DNA of 5,459 nucleotides from Fimbriimonadaceae bacterium (GCA_020849075.1 JADLGZ010000079.1:1-5459); one strand, 5' to 3'; counted from the first letter of the stretch, positions 1 through 5,148 are shown. Program-made: numbers and translations. The notes: a model not told the origin generated them from the letters alone.

Positions 1-1
1 C

Positions 2-370
2 CTACCGATTCACCGTCACGCTCACGCCGGCATCGGCGGCGATCATGGGGATGGGTGGCTTGACTTTGGCGAGGGTTACCGTACAGACCCGCACGCGTTC
101 GTCGCTGAGTAGGATCGCATCGGCAATGCGCTGGGCAACAAACTCCATGAGGCGGTGCTTGTCCTTGGTTGCAACCGAGCTTGCCAACGCAGCCAGCATG
201 CCGTAGTCAATCGTTGCATCGAGGTCATCGCGGTGGTTACCATCGCCAGCCACGCGCAAATCAAGATCCATCGTGTATCGGTGGCCAATCTCTTGTTCTT
301 CTGGGGAGCAGCCATGATAGGCGTAAAACTCAATTCCACGCACAAAAAGGCGATAAGAATGGGCTTCCAT
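2..370 (-). CDS. folB: Dihydroneopterin aldolase FolB
   Basis: This is a cytoplasmic enzyme of tetrahydrofolate synthesis. It cleaves 7,8-dihydroneopterin to 6-hydroxymethyl-7,8-dihydropterin and glycolaldehyde. The 122-residue length is normal for the family, and the stop codon lies at 2-4. Family landmarks are in the right order: an N-terminal strand with F-Y-A-Y-H-G (15-20), the P-E-E-x-E-I-G segment (23-29) holding the active-site glutamate (E25 by alignment from memory), D-Y-G (55-57), R-L-M-E (73-76) with the pterin-binding glutamate, and K-V-K-P-P-I-P (102-108) with the catalytic lysine K102. The ATG at 370 is the only usual start codon in frame near the N terminus, but no good Shine-Dalgarno precedes it. 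A GGAGG at 400-404 is better placed for an out-of-frame ATG at 391-393. The gene is divergent from nusA, and no other folate gene is visible here. The identification is secure; the exact start is less so. Confidence 0.92.
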   Translation of the reverse strand: MEAHSYRLFVRGIEFYAYHGCSPEEQEIGHRYTMDLDLRVAGDGNHRDDLDATIDYGMLAALASSVATKDKHRLMEFVAQRIADAILLSDERVRVCTVTLAKVKPPIPMIAADAGVSVTVNR

Positions 371-397
371 GAGCGAATTGTGGCACGCAACATAAGC

Positions 398-404
398 GAC
401 CTCC
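398..404 (-). promoter_or_regulatory. Shine-Dalgarno-like GGAGGTC upstream of folB, paired with an out-of-frame ATG
   Basis: On the minus strand GGAGG (400-404) is followed by a 6-nt spacer and an ATG at 391-393, which is ideal ribosome-binding geometry. That ATG is not in the folB frame. The folB ATG at 370 lies 29 nt from the GGAGG, too far for direct use. It may serve a short upstream start, be fortuitous, or point to a base error between 371 and 393. Confidence 0.35.
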
Positions 405-415
405 GACCACCGGAC

Positions 416-445
416 TAGAGACTTTGAGACCTAACGAGGTAGAAT
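416..445 (+). promoter_or_regulatory. Possible sigma-70-type promoter of the nusA operon
   Basis: The hexamer TAGAAT at 440-445 matches the -10 consensus at five of six positions. TAGAGA at 416-421 matches TTGACA at four of six, with an 18-nt spacer. A better -35 look-alike, TTGAGA at 424-429, is only 10 nt from the -10 box and is probably irrelevant. The prediction would put transcription start near 452, giving a leader of about 67 nt before nusA. There is no experimental support, and the promoter preferences of this lineage are unknown to me. Confidence 0.3.
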
Positions 446-471
446 GACAAAAATCTCGCGAAACCGATGAC

Positions 472-491
472 GGGTGGCGCTTTTGCCATCC
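472..491 (+). promoter_or_regulatory. Hairpin in the nusA leader
   Basis: GGGTGGC (472-478) pairs with GCCATCC (485-491) as seven base pairs including one G-U wobble, with the loop GCTTTT. It ends 10 nt before the nusA Shine-Dalgarno. No run of T follows directly (TTCGTTGTTT), so it is not a classical terminator. A role in leader control of nusA is conceivable but is inference only. Confidence 0.3.
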
Positions 492-501
492 TTCGTTGTT
501 T

Positions 502-510
502 AAGGGGAGG
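502..510 (+). promoter_or_regulatory. Strong ribosome binding site of nusA
   Basis: AAGGGGAGG lies 8 nt before the ATG at 519. It fixes the nusA start and rules out longer reading frames in the leader. Confidence 0.85.
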
Positions 511-518
511 AAAAAATT

Positions 519-1607
519 ATGGCTACGGATATGGTTCAACAGCTTAATCAGATTGCCATCGAGCGGGATATCCCGGTCGAGGACTTGTTCTTTGAGCTCG
601 AGGAATCGCTGGCCGTCGCCTACAAGAAGTACATTGGGGTGCCGAATGAGGTCGCGGTCGAGGTCAAGATGGACCGCGAGAAGCTGACCAATATGTTCGT
701 GATGAAGGAAGTCGTGGGCGAGGTGATGAATCACGCCTTGCACGTTGACGTCGTGACGGCCCGCAAGACTCATCCTGATGCTGAAATCGGTAGTTTTGTA
801 CCGGTTAAGGTGAACCCAGAACTGTTCGGTCGTATTGCGGCTCAGACGTTCAAGCAGGTGCTCTCCCAAAAGATGCGAGAGGCTGAACACCGCCGCGTTA
901 CTGGGGTTTTTGCCGAGAAGCAGCATGATATCGTGACGGGCACGGTCGTCCGCCGCGAGGAGCAGAATGTATTCATCCAAGTAGAGAAGGTCGAAGCGAA
1001 GCTTCCTCGCTGGGAGCAAGTACCGACCGAACCGTATCGCATTAACGATACGCTGAAGGTGTACGTTCTTCGAGTTGAAGATGGTCGCCGTGGGCTTGAG
1101 GTCATTGTCAGCCGTACTCACCCGAACCTTCTTAGAAAGCTATTCGACCTGGAAGTGCCCGAAATCAAGGAAGGCCTCATTGAAATTAAGAGCGTAGCCC
1201 GAGAGCCGGGGCAGCGAAGTAAGGTCTCGGTGAGCACCACTGACGAGCGTATTGATGCGGTTGGCGCCTGCGTGGGACCACGCGGTAGCCGAGTGCAGGC
1301 GATCGTGGACGAACTCTTCGACGAGAAGATTGATATCGTGCCTTACAGCGAGGACGCTAAAACTTACATTATCAATGCCTTGAGTCCGGCAAAGGTGAAC
1401 TCGATCAAGTTGAACGAAGCGGAGCGAAGTGCCTACGTGATCGTTCCCGACATGCAACTTAGCCTCGCGATTGGCAAGGGTGGTCAAAATGTCCGCCTCG
1501 CCGCCAAGTTGACCGACTGGAAGATTGATATTCGTAGCGAAGCGCAAGCCGCCGCCGAAGGCGGGGTTGCTCAACCGAAAGCCGCGCCGGCAGGCGGGGA
1601 GGCATGA
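519..1607 (+). CDS. nusA: Transcription termination/antitermination factor NusA
   Basis: NusA binds RNA polymerase near the RNA exit channel. It modulates pausing, intrinsic termination and antitermination. The protein has 362 residues in the usual order. The N-terminal polymerase-binding domain spans about 1-125 and holds the E-D-L-F-F-E-L-E-E-S-L-A-V-A-Y-K-K segment. An S1 RNA-binding domain covers about 138-202 (starting G-T-V-V-R-R-E). KH1 has its signature loop G-P-R-G-S-R at 253-258, and KH2 has G-K-G-G-Q-N at 319-324 followed by V-R-L-A-A-K-L-T. A short Ala/Pro/Gly-rich tail (342-362) ends the protein. It therefore lacks the acidic C-terminal repeats of the longer E. coli-type NusA and matches the compact form seen in Gram-positive and many other bacteria. 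A strong Shine-Dalgarno supports the ATG at 519. It leads an operon with ylxR, whose start is 6 nt after the TGA stop and in the same frame. rimP, often located upstream, is absent; folB is divergent instead. Confidence 0.97.
   Translation: MATDMVQQLNQIAIERDIPVEDLFFELEESLAVAYKKYIGVPNEVAVEVKMDREKLTNMFVMKEVVGEVMNHALHVDVVTARKTHPDAEIGSFVPVKVNPELFGRIAAQTFKQVLSQKMREAEHRRVTGVFAEKQHDIVTGTVVRREEQNVFIQVEKVEAKLPRWEQVPTEPYRINDTLKVYVLRVEDGRRGLEVIVSRTHPNLLRKLFDLEVPEIKEGLIEIKSVAREPGQRSKVSVSTTDERIDAVGACVGPRGSRVQAIVDELFDEKIDIVPYSEDAKTYIINALSPAKVNSIKLNEAERSAYVIVPDMQLSLAIGKGGQNVRLAAKLTDWKIDIRSEAQAAAEGGVAQPKAAPAGGEA
1596..1602 (+). promoter_or_regulatory. Ribosome binding site of ylxR inside the nusA 3' end
   Basis: GGGGAGG at 1596-1602 lies within the last codons of nusA, 11 nt before the GTG at 1614. 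The site supports coupling of ylxR translation to nusA and the non-ATG start. Confidence 0.6.
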
Positions 1608-1613
1608 CACAGC

Positions 1614-1823
1614 GTGCCACTTCGAACCTGCATAGCATGCCGTAAAAGGGACGAACAAAGTTCCTTTATTCGCGTGCGCGCCCGAGAAACCGAGGGGCGA
1701 AGCGCTTACATTTGCCATCACTCTGGGTGCATCGTGAGGGCCGTGAAGCGGCTACCACATGCCCTTCGCACTGCTCTACCTCCAGCCCGCATCCATGAAA
1801 TTAGAAACTATGTCATCCAATAG
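1614..1823 (+). CDS. ylxR: YlxR/RnpM family RNA-binding protein
   Basis: This small basic protein of 69 residues belongs to the YlxR family found between nusA and infB in many bacteria. In Firmicutes the family member has been reported to bind RNase P RNA and modulate its activity (RnpM). The diagnostic N-terminal motif P-L-R-T-C-I-A-C-R (2-10) is present, followed by the F-I-R-V-R strand (18-22) and an A-Y-I-C segment (31-34) with an R-A-V-K-R helix. It is shorter than the usual roughly 90 residues; the glycine-rich loop normally before the A-Y-I/V-C segment is reduced to E-T-E-G-R-S. The GTG at 1614 is the only start compatible with the motif, because the in-frame codon two positions earlier is preceded by the nusA stop. 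The 3' end overlaps the start of infB, consistent with translational coupling. Identification rests on motif plus position. Confidence 0.85.
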   Translation: MPLRTCIACRKRDEQSSFIRVRARETEGRSAYICHHSGCIVRAVKRLPHALRTALPPARIHEIRNYVIQ

Positions 1824-3738
1824 CATCGCCTCCATCGCCAAAGAGTTCGATATCACCCCCGGTCAAGTGACTTCAGTTCTCAACGAACTCGGAGTCCTGT
1901 TCGATGGTGATGAGTTCTTGGCTGAGCCCGACGAACTGAGCGTCATTAAAGAATCATTAGGGGAGCAGCGAGGGCAGAAAGTGCTCATCCTCGCACCCGG
2001 AGCGAATGTTCGCGACATCGGGGCGGCCCTTGGTAAGCAACCGCAGGACCTCATCAAGGAACTCATGATGAAGCATAGGACGCCGGCGACGCTAACGACT
2101 TCGCTTGCGCCAGAAATGGCCGAGAAACTGGCCAGCAGCTATGGTTACAGCATCAAGTGGCAGGTGATTGAGGCCAAGCCTGCGGTCAAGCCCATTGCGA
2201 CCACGGCGGCAGTGAAGCCAGTTGGTGGCGCACAGCATCGTCCACCGGTGGTTACGATCATGGGACACGTTGATCATGGTAAGACATCCTTGCTTGACAC
2301 GATTCGCAAAACCCGCGTCGTGGATCGGGAGCACGGCGGCATCACCCAACATATTGGTGCGTATCAGGTGGAGTTGCCGGAAGGGAAGATCACCTTCTTG
2401 GATACCCCCGGTCACGCTGCGTTTACGGCCATGCGAGCGCGCGGTGCTCAGGTCACGGATATCGCGATTTTGGTTGTCGCCGCCGATGACGGCCTCATGC
2501 CGCAGTCTCTCGAAGCCATTGGGCACATCAAGGCCGCCGGGGTGCCGATGATCGTGGCGATCAACAAGATTGATAAGCCGAGCGCGAACCCCGATAAGGT
2601 CATGCAGATGCTCATGGCGCAAGAGGTCGTGGTGGAGGCTTACGGCGGTCAGGTGGGCAGCGTCAACGTATCGGCACTAACTGGCGAAGGCATTTCAGAG
2701 CTCCTTGAGCGCATCCTCTTGGAAGCCGAGTTGCTCGACTTGAAGGCCGATCCGCGAGGAGAGTTTCGGGGCGTGGTGATTGAGGCCAAGCTGGACAAAG
2801 GTCGCGGCCCGGTCGGGACTATTCTGGTCCAAGAAGGGACCCTGCACATCAGCGATTCGATCGTAGTCGGTTCGGCCTTTGGCAAGATCAAGGCCATGAC
2901 GGATTACACGGGTGCGAGTATCAAAGAGGCGGGACCAAGCGTGCCCGTCGAGGTACTCGGCTTGAACGAGGTTCCGGGAGCCGGCGACAAGGTTGAGTTT
3001 GCGGAAAACGAAAAGCAGGCACGCTCCCTAGGGGAGCAACGGGCGATGGAGGCACGGGCCAAATCTCTTGTTACTACCAAGCGCAAGATCAGTTTGGGCG
3101 ACCTTCGCCGACAGATGGACGAGGAAGAGGTCAAGAACCTCAACCTAATCGTCAAGGCCGACGTGCAAGGATCGGTAGAAGCTGTGCGCGGCCTGCTGGA
3201 GAAAGTGCAGAACGACGAAGTTGAGGTCAAGGTGATCTACGCCGGTGTGGGCCAGCCTACGGAGTCCGATGTCTTGTTGGCTAGTGCGGCTGGGGGCATC
3301 ATCGTGGGTTTCAACATCAAGGTAGATGCGAAGACAAAGCAAGAAGCCGAGCGTGCGAAGGTCGAGATTCGATCCTATAACGTGATTTATGAATTGATCG
3401 AAGACATTGAAGCGGCGGTCAAGGGAATGCTGGCACCGAAGTTTGAGGAACACTCGTTGGGTACGGCGGAGGTCAGGCTGGTCTTCAAGCTCACGAAGGC
3501 TGGATTTGTTGCGGGTTCGTATGTTACGGATGGGATGATTCGCCGTGGAGCGGCATGCCGAGTGCGTCGCGGAAGCGACTTTGTTTACACGGGCAAGATT
3601 GACTCCTTGAAGCATATCAAGGCGGACGTTCGCGAGATGACGGCGGGGCAGGAGTGCGGTATTCAGTTTGATGGCTGGACGGACTTCAAGGAAGGTGACA
3701 TGGTCGAAGCCTACGAGATGGTCCAAATCATGGACTAA
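1810..3738 (+). CDS. infB: Translation initiation factor IF-2
   Basis: IF2 is the GTPase that delivers fMet-tRNA to the 30S subunit and promotes subunit joining. From the ATG at 1810 the protein has 642 residues, well below the E. coli form (890) and nearer the compact IF2 class. An IF2_N-like helical module (about 5-50, S-I-A-S-I-A-K-E-F) opens it, followed by a second one (about 57-120). A short linker of about 25 residues leads to the G domain: G1 G-H-V-D-H-G-K-T-S (152-160), G2 G-G-I-T-Q-H-I-G (176-183), G3 D-T-P-G-H (198-202), G4 N-K-I-D (252-255) and G5 S-A-L (288-290). Domains II, III (with the G-V-G-Q-P-T-E-S-D-V segment) and the C-terminal fMet-tRNA-binding domain follow and are intact. 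The start is uncertain: ATGs at 1759, 1795 and 1810 are all in frame and none has a clear Shine-Dalgarno. I chose 1810 because IF2_N normally begins within a few residues of the start, and because it overlaps ylxR by only 14 nt. rbfA does not follow. Confidence 0.96.
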   Translation: MSSNSIASIAKEFDITPGQVTSVLNELGVLFDGDEFLAEPDELSVIKESLGEQRGQKVLILAPGANVRDIGAALGKQPQDLIKELMMKHRTPATLTTSLAPEMAEKLASSYGYSIKWQVIEAKPAVKPIATTAAVKPVGGAQHRPPVVTIMGHVDHGKTSLLDTIRKTRVVDREHGGITQHIGAYQVELPEGKITFLDTPGHAAFTAMRARGAQVTDIAILVVAADDGLMPQSLEAIGHIKAAGVPMIVAINKIDKPSANPDKVMQMLMAQEVVVEAYGGQVGSVNVSALTGEGISELLERILLEAELLDLKADPRGEFRGVVIEAKLDKGRGPVGTILVQEGTLHISDSIVVGSAFGKIKAMTDYTGASIKEAGPSVPVEVLGLNEVPGAGDKVEFAENEKQARSLGEQRAMEARAKSLVTTKRKISLGDLRRQMDEEEVKNLNLIVKADVQGSVEAVRGLLEKVQNDEVEVKVIYAGVGQPTESDVLLASAAGGIIVGFNIKVDAKTKQEAERAKVEIRSYNVIYELIEDIEAAVKGMLAPKFEEHSLGTAEVRLVFKLTKAGFVAGSYVTDGMIRRGAACRVRRGSDFVYTGKIDSLKHIKADVREMTAGQECGIQFDGWTDFKEGDMVEAYEMVQIMD

Positions 3739-3752
3739 CCGGTAACTGAGTG

Positions 3753-3772
3753 CGAAAACTACTGGGTTTTTG
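3753..3772 (+). terminator. Weak AT-rich hairpin after infB, possible operon end
   Basis: CGAAAAC (3753-3759) can pair with GTTTTTG (3766-3772) around the loop TACTGG, using one G-T wobble. The stem is AT-rich and no T-run follows it, so at best it is a weak terminator. It is the only stem I see just after infB; Rho-dependent termination or readthrough into the next gene is equally possible. Confidence 0.2.
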
Positions 3773-3815
3773 TAATCTAGGCTACAGAACGGCCTCGATG
3801 GGTTGGTAACTGCAT

Positions 3816-3821
3816 TATAAT
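3816..3821 (+). promoter_or_regulatory. -10 box of the first PEP-CTERM gene
   Basis: A perfect TATAAT lies 33 nt before the ATG at 3855. No -35 hexamer is recognisable 15-19 nt upstream. A TG dinucleotide sits three bases before the hexamer (TGCATTATAAT), two bases further away than in a canonical extended -10. The same TG-n3-TATAAT layout occurs before the second PEP-CTERM gene. Transcription would start near 3828. Confidence 0.5.
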
Positions 3822-3827
3822 GAGCAA

Positions 3828-3842
3828 GGTTCCGTAAGGACC
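3828..3842 (+). promoter_or_regulatory. Small hairpin containing the only Shine-Dalgarno-like sequence of the first PEP-CTERM gene
   Basis: GGT and CC (3828-3833, with T3831 bulged) pair with GGACC (3838-3842) around GTAA, which has the form of a GNRA tetraloop. The AAGGA at 3836-3840 is the only purine-rich Shine-Dalgarno-like motif. It lies inside this hairpin and 14 nt from the ATG, an unusually long spacing. The stem is short, so its stability is uncertain. Confidence 0.3.
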
Positions 3843-3854
3843 AGCACTTTTGTT

Positions 3855-4412
3855 ATGAGAACTTTATCTGTTGCTTTACTCCTCGCTGCGGTCGCGGGTG
3901 CGCACGCGCAGTCCCGATCATCGTTCACCAACGTTGGATCGCTGTTGGACATCTCCGTCAACAACTCGGGCCTGTCCTACAATGTTGGCTTGACCGGTTC
4001 GCCGACCGTTGCTTACGCGGGTGTCACTTACGAGATCCAGTACATCATCGGTTTCTGGGTGCTTTCGAACACGGACATCTCGGCTTCCAACAGCGCAAGT
4101 GGTGCTTGGTCGACAAACAACAATAATGCCGGTTCCGGCGGGATTTCCGGTTGGACAGTCAGTTATCAGAATAGCCAACGCATTGATCCGACTGAATCCA
4201 AGACGTTCACCTACAATCAGCTGAACAATGTGACGAACAAGCAGTACGGGTTCTATGTGCGCTTGGGCGAGGATGTCCATCGCAAGAATGGCCCCCATGC
4301 CGGCGAAAAGGTCTACATCACGGGCACAACCTGTGTTCCCGAGCCGACCTCAATGGCCGCCCTCGGCTTGGGTGCTGTCGCGTTGCTTCGACGTCGCCGA
4401 CAAGCCAAGTAA
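3855..4412 (+). CDS. Secreted PEP-CTERM sorting-domain protein of unknown function, copy 1
   Basis: The 185-residue protein begins with a signal peptide: M-R-T, a hydrophobic stretch (4-15) and a likely cleavage site A-H-A|Q after residue 18. It ends with a PEP-CTERM signal: V-P-E-P (161-164), a hydrophobic segment (about 166-178) and R-R-R-R at 179-182. In known systems such proteins are exported by Sec, then processed and anchored or released at the envelope by an exosortase. None is visible here, so it would have to be encoded elsewhere. I do not recognise the core (about 22-158). It is rich in Ser, Asn, Gly, Thr and aromatics, suggesting a beta-rich extracellular fold. Its most striking parts are Y-I-I-G-F-W-V-L-S (63-71) and W-S-T-N-N-N-N-A-G-S-G-G-I (85-97), followed by R-I-D-x-x-E-S and Y-V-R-x-G-E. 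The downstream gene at 4568 is a clear paralogue. It has its own -10 and a strong terminator, so it is probably monocistronic. The ATG at 3855 is chosen because the signal peptide starts there. Confidence 0.85.
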   Translation: MRTLSVALLLAAVAGAHAQSRSSFTNVGSLLDISVNNSGLSYNVGLTGSPTVAYAGVTYEIQYIIGFWVLSNTDISASNSASGAWSTNNNNAGSGGISGWTVSYQNSQRIDPTESKTFTYNQLNNVTNKQYGFYVRLGEDVHRKNGPHAGEKVYITGTTCVPEPTSMAALGLGAVALLRRRRQAK

Positions 4413-4434
4413 AGCCTTAGAGTTTGGCATTGAG

Positions 4435-4465
4435 CACCCACTGCATTACGCAGTGGGTGTTTTTT
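4435..4465 (+). terminator. Strong intrinsic terminator of the first PEP-CTERM gene
   Basis: A perfect 10-bp GC-rich stem, CACCCACTGC (4435-4444) with GCAGTGGGTG (4450-4459), closes the 5-nt loop ATTAC. It is followed at once by six T residues (4460-4465). It lies 22 nt after the stop codon and insulates the second paralogue from readthrough. Confidence 0.93.
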
Positions 4466-4493
4466 GCGCGTATCCTGGCATGATTGCTGGTTT

Positions 4494-4514
4494 TTAAGCA
4501 ATAGTTAAGCAATA
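4494..4514 (+). repeat. Tandem 10-bp direct repeat with 11-bp period, candidate operator
   Basis: TTAAGCAATA occurs at 4494-4503 and again at 4505-4514 with one base between. An inverted copy of its core (ATTGCT) lies at 4483-4488. The repeats cover the place where a -35 element would be expected for the TATAAT at 4521, and the spacing is about one helical turn. This is a common layout for a regulator that binds two sites on one DNA face. The regulator is unknown. Confidence 0.5.
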
Positions 4515-4520
4515 TTGAGA

Positions 4521-4526
4521 TATAAT
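4521..4526 (+). promoter_or_regulatory. -10 box of the second PEP-CTERM gene
   Basis: A perfect TATAAT, preceded by TGAGA (TG three bases upstream, as in the first paralogue), lies 41 nt before the ATG at 4568. No -35 hexamer is evident at normal spacing; the direct repeat occupies that position instead. Predicted transcription start is near 4533. Confidence 0.55.
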
Positions 4527-4557
4527 CCTCAAGTTGCTCACTTGTGGGCATTTTTTT

Positions 4558-4563
4558 GAGGAG
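4558..4563 (+). promoter_or_regulatory. Ribosome binding site of the second PEP-CTERM gene
   Basis: GAGGAG lies 4 nt before the ATG at 4568 and favours this start over the in-frame GTG at 4544. A start at 4544 would place eight extra residues before the signal peptide. Confidence 0.7.
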
Positions 4564-4567
4564 TTAT

Positions 4568-5140
4568 ATGAAATCACTATTTGCCACGTTGTTGGTTCTG
4601 GGCGCCGCACTCGGTTACGCCCAACAATACTCATCGTTTTCCAATGTTGGGACCTTCTCGCCGGATATTTCGATAAGCCAAGTCGGCAACTCCTATACGG
4701 TCGCTCTGGCTAATAATGCAACCCAGACCTATGCAGGTGATACCTACGAGGTTGACTACATCATCGGCTTCTGGGTCCTGTCCACACAGAACATCACAGC
4801 GACGAATATCAATCCCAGTGGTTGGTCCACAAACAACAACAATGCTGGATCAGGTGGAATCGCAGGGTGGAGCATTGGCTACCAAGATAGCCGTCGTATT
4901 GATCAAGGCGAGTCCCAGGTGTTCACATTTAGTTCGTTCTCAACCGGTGGGACCAAGTCCTTCGGGCTCTACGTTCGATTTGGTGAGGCACTGAATTGTC
5001 CCGACAAGAATGGTTGTGGTGACCACGCGAACGAGAAAAAATACATTCGAGGTAATCCCGTACCCGAGCCGGCCACGGTCTTTGCCTTGGGCCTTGGCGC
5101 ATCTGCTCTCCTTCGGCGTCGTCTCCGTAATAAGAACTAA
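4568..5140 (+). CDS. Secreted PEP-CTERM sorting-domain protein of unknown function, copy 2
   Basis: The 190-residue protein is a tandem paralogue of the one at 3855, with roughly half of the aligned positions identical by eye. Its signal peptide is M-K-S plus a hydrophobic run, with probable cleavage G-Y-A|Q after residue 18. The C-terminal sorting signal is V-P-E-P (165-168), a hydrophobic stretch (about 170-182) and L-L-R-R-R. The core again has Y-I-I-G-F-W-V-L-S (64-72), G-W-S-T-N-N-N-N-A-G-S-G-G-I (85-98), R-I-D-x-G-E-S and Y-V-R-F-G-E. It differs near 143-153, where N-C-P-D-K-N-G-C-G-D-H inserts two cysteines and Asp/His residues absent from copy 1 at this place. These could form a disulfide or bind a metal. 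Function is unknown; a surface or matrix role is an inference from the sorting signal alone. The ATG at 4568 is supported by its Shine-Dalgarno. No exosortase gene is present in the window. Confidence 0.85.
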   Translation: MKSLFATLLVLGAALGYAQQYSSFSNVGTFSPDISISQVGNSYTVALANNATQTYAGDTYEVDYIIGFWVLSTQNITATNINPSGWSTNNNNAGSGGIAGWSIGYQDSRRIDQGESQVFTFSSFSTGGTKSFGLYVRFGEALNCPDKNGCGDHANEKKYIRGNPVPEPATVFALGLGASALLRRRLRNKN

Positions 5141-5148
5141 GCCTAGTC

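Noticed and set aside
76..393. 105-codon minus-strand frame with a good Shine-Dalgarno overlapping folB
   Set aside because: The product lacks family features and overlaps FolB out of frame. The ribosome site is kept as a finding, but the frame is not called as a gene.
424..445. TTGAGA/TAGAAT as a promoter pair for nusA
   Set aside because: The spacer is only 10 nt, far from the usual 16-18.
330..1121. Long minus-strand open frame of 263 codons opposite nusA
   Set aside because: It is antisense to an unmistakable nusA, has no recognisable domain, and is explained by codon bias of the plus-strand gene.
1140..1721. Minus-strand open frame of 193 codons opposite nusA/ylxR
   Set aside because: Shadow of two well-supported genes; low-complexity-looking product with no family features.
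2092..2622. Minus-strand open frame opposite the IF2 G domain
   Set aside because: His/Arg-rich translation typical of antisense reading through GTPase motifs; no ribosome site or domain seen.
3145..3726. Minus-strand open frame of 193 codons opposite the infB 3' end
   Set aside because: Lies wholly within the conserved IF2 C-terminal domains; antisense shadow.
4110..4140. AAC-rich run encoding N-N-N-N as a microsatellite
   Set aside because: It is short and conserved in protein sequence in both paralogues, so it is coding rather than an unstable repeat.
4544..4567. GTG at 4544 as start of the second PEP-CTERM protein
   Set aside because: It would put eight residues before a standard signal peptide, and the GAGGAG at 4558-4563 serves the ATG at 4568.
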